Below are positions 57,574 through 64,000 of a stretch of 64,000 nucleotides of DNA, piece by piece (positions within the stretch are counted from its first letter, which is position 1; every line of letters begins with the position of its first letter). The stretch is from assembly GCF_034314165.1 (NCBI RefSeq), contig NZ_JAVIWK010000001.1, positions 5,595,001 to 5,659,000 of the forward strand, in the 5' to 3' direction. The stretch is from Pseudomonas sp. Bout1 (lineage in GTDB: Bacteria; Pseudomonadota; Gammaproteobacteria; Pseudomonadales; Pseudomonadaceae). The notes beneath the pieces were generated by a model. It searched no databases. It had not been told where the DNA came from and saw nothing but the letters and a program-made list of their open reading frames with translations. The position numbers were made by a program, and so were the translations under genes.

Positions 57574-59115
57574 ATGCCCCGTAAAACCTGGCGCGCCGCG
57601 CTCGCCGCCTATGCCAGCCCCTCGACGTTAGTGCTGTTGCTGCTCGGCTTTGCTGCCGGCTTGCCTTATATGTTGGTGTTCTCGACGCTTTCGGTATGGT
57701 TGCGCGAGGCCGGTGTGGCCCGCGAAACCATCGGTTACGCGAGCCTGATCGGCCTGGCCTATGCCTTCAAGTGGGTCTGGTCACCCTTGCTCGACCAATG
57801 GCGCCTGCCACTGCTCGGCAAGCTCGGACGTCGTCGGTCCTGGTTGGTGCTGTCCCAGACGTTGGTGATCCTCGGATTGATCGGCATGGGCTTTTGCGAT
57901 CCGCAAAAGCACCTTTCCTGGCTGATCGCCATCGCCGTAATTGTCGCCTTCGCTTCCGCCACCCAAGATATAGCCGTAGACGCCTACCGCCTGGAAATCG
58001 CCGATGACAGCCGCCAGGCTGCGCTGGCTGCCAGCTATATGTCCGGCTACCGGATCGCCGCGCTGCTGGCCACCGCTGGCGCGCTGTTTTTCGCGGAAGG
58101 CTTCGGCTCCACCGGTTTCAACTATAAGCACTCGGCATGGGCAGGCACGTATGTGCTGTTTGGGGTGCTGATGGTGCCTGCGCTGCTGACGACCCTGTTC
58201 ATGCGCGAACCCAATGTGCCGCTGCGTACCCAACTGCAGGCCGGGCGCTACAGTTTTGCGCACCAGCTAATGTCGGTGTTCGTGCTGATCGTGCTGCTGG
58301 TGTCGGTACCGGCGATGTTTACCCAGCTGTACAACACGGATTTCGCCAGCGTGCTGTTCCATGGTGTCAGCCTGCTGGACTTGCTGCTGGAAGACCGCGC
58401 GTTCCTGCGGGCCATCCTCTATATCATCCTGACCACCCTGTGCCTGTCGACCATGGGCCGCCGGGGCCTGGCGCCGGTGCTCACGCCGGTCAACGACTTT
58501 ATCCTGCGCTACCGCTGGCAGGCCTTCCTGCTGCTGGGGCTGATTGCTACCTACCGCATGTCGGACACGGTGATGGGCGTCATGGCCAACGTGTTCTATA
58601 TCGACCAGGGTTTTACCAAGGACCAGATCGCCGGGGTCAGCAAGGTATTCGGCCTGATCATGACCTTGCTGGGTGCGGGCATGGGCGGCCTGCTGATCGT
58701 GCGTTTCGGGATCCTGCCGATCCTGTTTATCGGCGGCATTGCATCGGCCGGCACCAACCTGCTGTTCGTGATGCTCGCCGACATGGGCCCGGACCTGCAG
58801 ATGCTGATCTTCACCATCTCCCTGGACAACTTCAGTTCGGGCATGGCGACCTCGGCGTTTGTTGCGTACCTGTCGAGCCTGACCAACCTGAAGTTCTCCG
58901 CCACTCAATATGCCTTGCTCAGTTCGATCATGCTGCTGCTGCCACGGCTGATCGGCGGGTATTCGGGGGTGATGGTCGAGAAGTTCGGTTACCACAACTT
59001 CTTCATGATCACCTGCCTGCTGGGTGTGCCGACGCTTATCCTGATCGCCTTGCACTGGTTTCAGGAAAGCCGGCGGATTCGCTTGAATCCTCCTGAGGAA
59101 AACGAATCACCGTAG
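57574..59115 (+). CDS. ampG: Muropeptide permease AmpG
   Basis: Inner-membrane MFS transporter of 513 residues that imports anhydromuropeptides for peptidoglycan recycling; with AmpD/AmpR it influences beta-lactamase induction. About 12-14 hydrophobic segments. Family stretches are LGFAAGLPYMLVFSTLSVWL near the N-terminus, LIGLAYAFKWVWSPLLDQ, and SATQDIAVDAYRLE. It lies downstream of the ATL gene and ends in a REPIN. Confidence 0.92.
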   Translation: MPRKTWRAALAAYASPSTLVLLLLGFAAGLPYMLVFSTLSVWLREAGVARETIGYASLIGLAYAFKWVWSPLLDQWRLPLLGKLGRRRSWLVLSQTLVILGLIGMGFCDPQKHLSWLIAIAVIVAFASATQDIAVDAYRLEIADDSRQAALAASYMSGYRIAALLATAGALFFAEGFGSTGFNYKHSAWAGTYVLFGVLMVPALLTTLFMREPNVPLRTQLQAGRYSFAHQLMSVFVLIVLLVSVPAMFTQLYNTDFASVLFHGVSLLDLLLEDRAFLRAILYIILTTLCLSTMGRRGLAPVLTPVNDFILRYRWQAFLLLGLIATYRMSDTVMGVMANVFYIDQGFTKDQIAGVSKVFGLIMTLLGAGMGGLLIVRFGILPILFIGGIASAGTNLLFVMLADMGPDLQMLIFTISLDNFSSGMATSAFVAYLSSLTNLKFSATQYALLSSIMLLLPRLIGGYSGVMVEKFGYHNFFMITCLLGVPTLILIALHWFQESRRIRLNPPEENESP

Positions 59116-59196
59116 GAGCTGGCTTGCCTGCGATTGCATCACCGCGGTGTAACTGACACACCGTGTTGCCTGCATCGCAGGCAAGCCAGCTCCCAC
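59112..59196. repeat. REPIN at the end of ampG
   Basis: GTAGGAGCTGGCTTGCCTGC begins over the ampG stop codon and faces GCAGGCAAGCCAGCTCCCAC; the loop contains gtgtaactgacacaccg. Confidence 0.88.
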
Positions 59197-59294
59197 AGAA
59201 GCCCCGCTCCAGCAACCAGATGCCTGTACGTCGGCAGCAAGCGCCCGTACAATCCCAAGTCATTTCAAGTCCAAGCAACCGACAACGGCCTACC

Positions 59295-61010
59295 ATGCGC
59301 ACCAGTCAATATTTGCTCGCCACACAGAAAGAAACGCCTTCCGACGCGGTCGTGATCAGCCACCAGCTGATGCTGCGCGCCGGCATGATCCGCAAACTGG
59401 CCTCGGGCCTGTACACCTGGCTGCCCATGGGCTTGAAGGTAATGCGCAAGGTCGAAGCCATCGTTCGTGAAGAAATGAACGCCGCCGGCTCTCTGGAAGT
59501 GTTGATGCCGAGCACCCAACCGGCCGAGCTGTGGCAGGAATCCGGGCGCTGGGAAGAGTACGGCCCTGAATTGCTGCGCTTCAAGGATCGTCATGGCCGC
59601 GACTTTTGCGCCGGCCCGACCCACGAAGAAGTGATCACCGACCTGATGCGCAACGAGTTGAGCAGCTATAAACAGCTGCCGCTGAACCTGTATCAGATCC
59701 AGACCAAGTTCCGTGATGAAATCCGTCCACGCTTCGGTTTGATGCGCGGCCGCGAATTCATCATGAAGGACGCCTACTCGTTCCACCCGGACCAGGCGTC
59801 CCTGCAGGTCACCTACGACCGCATGCACACCGCTTACTGCAACGTGTTCACCCGCCTGGGCCTGAAGTTCCGCCCGGTTGAAGCCGACAACGGCTCCATC
59901 GGCGGTGCCGGCTCCCACGAGTTCCACGTGCTGGCCGAATCCGGTGAAGACGACATCGCGTTCAGCAACGCTTCGGACTATGCGGCGAACATCGAGAAAG
60001 CCGAAGCCGTGCCACGGGAAACGTCCCGCCCGGCGCCAAGCGAAGAGCTGCGCCTGGTGGATACGCCTGAGACCAAGACCATCGCGGCCCTGGTGGAGAA
60101 ATTCAATCTGCCGATTGAAAAGACCATCAAGACCCTGATCGTGCGTGCCGAGGAAGAAGGCAAGCTGATCGCCCTGGTGATCCGTGGTGACCACGAGCTC
60201 AACGAAATCAAGGCCGGCCAGCAGCCAGGCGTGGCCAACCCGCTGGTGATGGCCACCGACGCCGAACTGCGCGACGCCATTGGCGCCGGCGCCGGTTCCC
60301 TGGGCCCGCTGAACCTGCCGCTGCCGATCATCATCGACCGCTCGGTAGAGCTGATGAGCGACTTCGGTATCGGTGCCAACATCGATGACAAGCACTACTT
60401 TGGCGTGAACTGGGAGCGTGACCTGCCAGTTCCGACCGTGGCCGACCTGCGCAACGTGGTGGCAGGCGACCCGAGCCCGGACGGCAAGGGCACTCTGGAA
60501 ATCAAGCGCGGCATCGAAGTCGGGCACATCTTCCAGCTGGGCAACAAGTACAGCAAGGCGATGAAGTGCGAAGTGCTGGGCGAGAACGGCAAGCCGATCA
60601 CCCTCGAAATGGGCTGCTACGGCATTGGCGTATCCCGCGTGGTCGCGGCTGCCATCGAGCAGAACAACGACGAGAAAGGCATCATCTGGAGCGACGCCCT
60701 GGCGCCTTTCCAGGTCGCTTTGGTACCGCTGCGCTACGAAACCGAGCAAGTACGCGAAGCCACCGACAAGCTGTACGCCGAACTGACGGCTGCCGGCTTC
60801 GAAGTGTTGCTGGATGACCGAGACAAGAAAACCAGCCCGGGCATCAAATTCGCCGACATGGAACTGATTGGCATCCCGCACCGAATCGTGGTCAGTGACC
60901 GCGGCCTGGCCGATGGCAATCTGGAATACAAGAGCCGGACCGAAGCCGAAGCCCAACCGTTGCCGGTGGCTGACGTGCTGTCTTTCCTTCAGGCGCGTAT
61001 TCGTCGCTGA
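59295..61010 (+). CDS. proS: Prolyl-tRNA synthetase
   Basis: Charges tRNA-Pro. It has 571 residues, the bacterial form with an editing (INS) domain between motifs 2 and 3. Motif 1 lies in [17 protein letters not shown], motif 2 in [17 protein letters not shown], motif 3 in [11 protein letters not shown]; the INS domain spans about 230-390. The ATG at 59295 matches the family N-terminus MRTSQYLL; longer in-frame starts fall inside the REPIN. The lipoprotein gene follows by 20 bp. Confidence 0.97.
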   Translation: MRTSQYLLATQKETPSDAVVISHQLMLRAGMIRKLASGLYTWLPMGLKVMRKVEAIVREEMNAAGSLEVLMPSTQPAELWQESGRWEEYGPELLRFKDRHGRDFCAGPTHEEVITDLMRNELSSYKQLPLNLYQIQTKFRDEIRPRFGLMRGREFIMKDAYSFHPDQASLQVTYDRMHTAYCNVFTRLGLKFRPVEADNGSIGGAGSHEFHVLAESGEDDIAFSNASDYAANIEKAEAVPRETSRPAPSEELRLVDTPETKTIAALVEKFNLPIEKTIKTLIVRAEEEGKLIALVIRGDHELNEIKAGQQPGVANPLVMATDAELRDAIGAGAGSLGPLNLPLPIIIDRSVELMSDFGIGANIDDKHYFGVNWERDLPVPTVADLRNVVAGDPSPDGKGTLEIKRGIEVGHIFQLGNKYSKAMKCEVLGENGKPITLEMGCYGIGVSRVVAAAIEQNNDEKGIIWSDALAPFQVALVPLRYETEQVREATDKLYAELTAAGFEVLLDDRDKKTSPGIKFADMELIGIPHRIVVSDRGLADGNLEYKSRTEAEAQPLPVADVLSFLQARIRR

Positions 61011-61030
61011 AAACCAGATCAAGAGTCGTC

Positions 61031-61984
61031 ATGTTCAAGCGAAACACCATAGCCCTGGGGGGCGCCACGTTATGTGGCGCCCTGCTGGTCAGCGGCTGCG
61101 CCAACCAAATGTCGCAACGCAGCGAGCACGAGGAACGTATCGAGCGCAAATTGCTCGATCACAGCCTGCAGATCGATGTGGGCGAGCCCAAGGTGCTGGA
61201 GCTGCCACAGCGTCGGGTTCGCATTCACGAGCAAAAGACCTTTGAGGTCACCGAATTCGAAGTCACCCGTCGCTACGACCGCTACACGCCTTACCAGCCT
61301 TGGCGCAAGCTCTATGAGATGCCCTTCGGCGCGGTCGCGCTGGTGGCGGGCGTGGGCGCCAACGTGGCGAATATCTTCGCCCTGGGCAACCTGCCTGCGA
61401 GCATGACCCGCGATTGGCTCAACTATGGCGTGGACGGGATCAACCCGTTCATGAACGTGCAATCCAACGGCCGCGCGCAACAGAACCTGGCGGGGATCGA
61501 TGAAGTCCAGCGCGACAAGCGCGTGGAGTATTCGAGCCTGCCCTGGAGCGAACGTCCGGTGCAGGTAACCGCCGGCAAGCAAACCCATGAGCTGACCACC
61601 GACCGTAACGGCGTACTGCGCCTGAACCTGTTGGACAGCCCGTTTGCCGAGCAGGACCTGAACCGCATCAGCACCCTTAAGATCAGTGTCGAGGATGCCC
61701 AGGATGACGTGCATTCGGACTCATCCCTGGCTGTCAGCAGCACGCTGCGGGGCAAATTGCTCGAAGCTCATGGGTTGATCTACGACGACCTGGAAGATGA
61801 CGAAGTCAACGAGTGGGTGCACCGGGTCAAGCGCCTGTCGGAGCTGGGCCTGGAAGAAGAAGCCAGCGAGCTGGAACAAAGCCTGATCGAACTGACCCGC
61901 AATGACCCGGAGTTGCAGCAGGAATTTGTGCAGGCATTGACCAAGGATGCCGGGCGCCTGGTGGCGGATCCCGAGGCACGCTAA
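61031..61984 (+). CDS. Putative lipoprotein
   Basis: Predicted lipoprotein of 317 residues. The signal ends in VSGC (acylated Cys23). The mature part begins charged and alpha-helical, has a hydrophobic alanine/glycine segment at about 97-121 (GAVALVAGVGANVANIFALG), and a glutamate-rich helical C-terminus. No family recognised. It follows proS closely and is probably co-transcribed. A 33-bp inverted repeat follows. Confidence 0.83.
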   Translation: MFKRNTIALGGATLCGALLVSGCANQMSQRSEHEERIERKLLDHSLQIDVGEPKVLELPQRRVRIHEQKTFEVTEFEVTRRYDRYTPYQPWRKLYEMPFGAVALVAGVGANVANIFALGNLPASMTRDWLNYGVDGINPFMNVQSNGRAQQNLAGIDEVQRDKRVEYSSLPWSERPVQVTAGKQTHELTTDRNGVLRLNLLDSPFAEQDLNRISTLKISVEDAQDDVHSDSSLAVSSTLRGKLLEAHGLIYDDLEDDEVNEWVHRVKRLSELGLEEEASELEQSLIELTRNDPELQQEFVQALTKDAGRLVADPEAR

Positions 61985-61990
61985 TTTCCC

Positions 61991-62079
61991 GTAGCAGCTG
62001 TCGAGCCCCAGCGAGGCTGCGTCGGCGTTTTACCTGATGCACCGCTGACGCAGCCTCGCTGGGGCTCGACAGCTGCTAC
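61991..62079. repeat. REPIN-like element with perfect 33-bp arms
   Basis: Arms begin GTAGCAGCTGTCGAGC and are exact complements over 33 bp, separated by 23 bases. The loop contains acctgatgcaccg, close to the acctgatacaccg of other REPINs. It sits between two convergent genes and may serve as terminator. Confidence 0.85.
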
Positions 62080-62088
62080 GCGGATAAC

Positions 62089-63147
62089 CTACCAGGACAG
62101 CTCAAGCTGTTCGTTGCCGTTGCTCAAATCCAGCAAACGTACCCCAATCCCCAACAATCGCACCGGCTTGGCGCCGCGATTAAACGCTTGGGTCAGCAAC
62201 TGCCGGTAACTCTCCAGGTCCCGCCCTGCCCCGGCCTGCTCCAGCGTGGTTTGGGTAAAGTCGTGAAACTTTACTTTGACGAACGGCTTGCCCGCCCGAT
62301 AGCTGCTGTCGATGCGCGCCATGCGCCCGGCCAGGGTTTCCATCAACTCAGGCAGTTTTTCCAGACAACTGGGCAAGTCCGGCAGGTCGACGTCGTAAGT
62401 GTTTTCGACGCTGATGGATTGCCGGCGGTTGTCGTTCTGCACCACCCGGTCATCGATCCCACGGGCAAGGCTCCAAAGCCTTTCGCCAAAGCTGCCAAAT
62501 TCACGCACCAACGCCAGCTTGTTCCACTCCCGCAGTTGCAGGCAGTCCTCAATGCCCAGCCGCGTCAGTTTGTCGGCCGTCACCTTGCCTACGCCGTGGA
62601 GCTTTTTCACCGGCAGCGCCGAGACGAAGTCTTCGACTTGATCCGGAGTAATCACGAACAGCCCGTTGGGCTTTTTCCAGTCGCTGGCGATCTTGGCGAG
62701 AAACTTGTTCGGCGCCACGCCGGCGGAAACGGTGATGTGCAATTGGTTGGAAACGCGCCGGCGAATATCCTGGGCAATGCGCGTTGCACTGCCACCAAAA
62801 TGCGGGCTGTCGGAAACGTCCAGGTAGGCTTCGTCCAGGGACAAGGGCTCGATCAAGTCGGTGTAGTCGCGAAAGATCGTCTGGATTTCCTTTGACGCTT
62901 CTTTATAGGCGTCCATGCGCGGCTTGACGATGGTCAGGTCCGGGCACAGCTTCAAGGCATGCCGGGACGACATGGCCGAACGCACGCCGTAGGCTCGCGC
63001 TTCATAGTTGCAGGTCGCGATCACACCACGACGGTCTGCCGAGCCGCCAACCGCCAAGGGCTTTTGCGCCAGGGTCGGGTCGTCGCGCATCTCGATGGCG
63101 GCGTAGAAGCAATCACAGTCAACGTGGATGATTTTGCGCTGCGTCAT
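62089..63147 (-). CDS. dinB: DNA polymerase IV (DinB)
   Basis: Y-family translesion polymerase of 352 residues. The catalytic carboxylates are in HVDCDCFYAAIE and LSLDEAYLDV; the steric-gate/palm part includes GVIATCNYEARAYGVRS. The C-terminal little-finger domain follows; the chain ends LELSW, short of a longer clamp-binding tail. The ATG at 63147 is the first methionine of the conserved block. A LexA-like box lies 58 bp upstream, in line with SOS induction. Confidence 0.96.
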   Translation of the reverse strand: MTQRKIIHVDCDCFYAAIEMRDDPTLAQKPLAVGGSADRRGVIATCNYEARAYGVRSAMSSRHALKLCPDLTIVKPRMDAYKEASKEIQTIFRDYTDLIEPLSLDEAYLDVSDSPHFGGSATRIAQDIRRRVSNQLHITVSAGVAPNKFLAKIASDWKKPNGLFVITPDQVEDFVSALPVKKLHGVGKVTADKLTRLGIEDCLQLREWNKLALVREFGSFGERLWSLARGIDDRVVQNDNRRQSISVENTYDVDLPDLPSCLEKLPELMETLAGRMARIDSSYRAGKPFVKVKFHDFTQTTLEQAGAGRDLESYRQLLTQAFNRGAKPVRLLGIGVRLLDLSNGNEQLELSW

Positions 63148-63204
63148 ATATAAGGCAGTGGTTCTGGGCAGAAAATGAACAGGCGGCAAGTATCTCACTC
63201 GCAC

Positions 63205-63220
63205 CTGTATATAGCACCAG
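63205..63220. promoter_or_regulatory. LexA (SOS) box of dinB
   Basis: CTGTATATAGCACCAG fits CTGT-N8-ACAG with one mismatch (CCAG for ACAG). The flanking bases extend the match to the TACTGTATATATATACAGTA consensus. The rest of the 290-bp stretch to the tRNA genes shows the first tRNA promoter and nothing else. Confidence 0.7.
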
Positions 63221-63396
63221 TAGTTTGATTCTTCCGTCTAAGCGGTAGGAAAATTCGTAGATGAATTCATTTTCTCAATCGAAACCCACCCCCCAATAGA
63301 GCTGAAAGCCTCGGCCAGACTGGCCCCGAGCCGATCAACAGGCCACCTTTTTGAGCTAACCGATTGAACCACAAGCGCTTTTCTTTGAATCAACGG

Positions 63397-63424
63397 TTGA
63401 CACACTCGCGTTCCTCTGTAGAAT
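63397..63424 (+). promoter_or_regulatory. Sigma-70 promoter of tRNA-fMet copy 1
   Basis: TTGACA and TAGAAT with a 16-base spacer; a GC-rich discriminator (GCCGAC) follows, as in stringently controlled stable-RNA genes. Confidence 0.85.
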
Positions 63425-63437
63425 GCCGACACACAGA

Positions 63438-63514
<77 letters not shown>

Positions 63515-63520
63515 AACATC

Positions 63521-63552
63521 AAAAAAGGCTACTCGAAAGAGTGGCCTTTTTT
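63521..63552 (+). terminator. Terminator of tRNA-fMet copy 1
   Basis: AAAAAAGGC-ACTC and GAGT-GCCTTTTTT arms with a GAAA tetraloop and a T-run, 7 bases after the CCA end. Confidence 0.92.
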
Positions 63553-63679
63553 GTGCGCGTCTGTTTTAGCGCCCTTTTCGATTGTCTGACAAAAAACCTT
63601 TCCCAATCGCGCACTTACCGCACATGCGTGACAATCCGAGGCTAATTCACACTTATTTGACCCATCGTTCGATTAACGG

Positions 63680-63707
63680 TTGACACCCCGCCGTTGCTCT
63701 GTAGAAT
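63680..63707 (+). promoter_or_regulatory. Sigma-70 promoter of tRNA-fMet copy 2
   Basis: TTGACA and TAGAAT with a 16-base spacer, as for copy 1; the spacers differ at a few positions while the -35, -10 and start region are the same. Confidence 0.85.
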
Positions 63708-63720
63708 GCCGCCACACAGA

Positions 63721-63797
<77 letters not shown>

Positions 63798-63803
63798 AAC
63801 ATC

Positions 63804-63835
63804 AAAAAAGGCTGCTCGAAAGAGTGGCCTTTTTT
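63804..63835 (+). terminator. Terminator of tRNA-fMet copy 2
   Basis: Same hairpin as after copy 1 except for one base (gctgctc for gctactc), which restores no pair but keeps the GAAA loop and T-run. Confidence 0.92.
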
Positions 63836-63924
63836 GTATCTGATGAAAAAGTCCTTTTGAAACAATGGCATGGCATCTTTCATGAAACCGTACACGGTTT
63901 GTAGAGTCCATCTCATTGCAAGCT

Positions 63925-64000
63925 ATGCTAAGTCTTCAAGCACTGTCCTTCTACGACCAATGGGCGCTGTCGCTGCACTTCGCGATCCGCGTTAATATTT
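63925..64000 (+). CDS. Possible start of a gene truncated by the window end
   Basis: An ATG at 63925 opens a frame (MLSLQALSFYDQWALSLHF...) that has no stop before the window ends. There is no clear SD, and the 25 visible residues match no family I know. It may be a real N-terminus or chance. Confidence 0.2.
   Translation, partial: MLSLQALSFYDQWALSLHFAIRVNI

Noticed and set aside
59265..61022. Minus-strand ORF of 585 codons over proS
   Set aside because: Antisense shadow of proS with low-complexity composition.

Overview
The window is chromosomal DNA from a fluorescent Pseudomonas, most likely the P. fluorescens group. The evidence is a GC-rich composition, dense REP/REPIN palindromes built on a GTGGGAGCTGGCTTGCC core, and gene blocks that follow P. 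aeruginosa order as I remember it (arcDABC, gcsR-gcvHP-sdaA-gcvT, rsmJ/tsaB/adk/ppc, lysS-prfB-wsp, colRS, groES-groEL, proS). I see no prophage, insertion sequence, integron or CRISPR array. The window is core genome with small decayed or repeated pieces.

Layout. 1-8.5 kb: the 3' part of a class III CoA-transferase, then the arginine deiminase pathway (arcD-arcA-arcB-arcC plus a DUF5064 gene) with a second, divergent ArcD paralogue. 8.6-16.5 kb: a TyrR-like sigma-54 activator (GcsR type) and the glycine cleavage/serine deaminase operon it should control; operator repeats and a -24/-12 promoter are visible. 16.5-19.4 kb: a structured non-coding stretch, a cold-shock protein, an RDD membrane protein, rsmJ and an unrecognised repeat protein. 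19.4-32.4 kb: a minus-strand run (extensin-like, PEP-mutase-like, DUF72, small ORF), tsaB, adk, ppc, envelope lipoproteins and several unknowns. 32.5-36 kb: a TetR regulator, lysS, and prfB with its programmed frameshift.

36.3-44.7 kb holds the complete Wsp surface-sensing operon (wspABCDEFR), a chemotaxis-like cascade ending in a diguanylate cyclase. 45-51.7 kb is an envelope block: colRS, a methyltransferase and an InaA/WapQ-like kinase, and on the other side an LTA-synthase-like enzyme and a PAP2 phosphatase. Two matching ColR-like boxes flank it. 52-57 kb: groESL, fxsA, a HugZ-type protein, a decayed SDR gene and a DUF481 outer-membrane protein. 57-64 kb: an alkyltransferase-like protein, ampG, proS, a lipoprotein, dinB with a LexA box, and two identical initiator tRNA genes, each with its own promoter and terminator.

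I found no obviously new multi-gene system. The best leads are the GcsR operator array with its sigma-54 promoter, a nested-hairpin element ending in a terminator between gcvT and the cold-shock gene (candidate sRNA or leader), an unrecognised protein with a duplicated proline-rich motif, a small harpin-like ORF, the paired ColR boxes, and chimeric REPIN loops.
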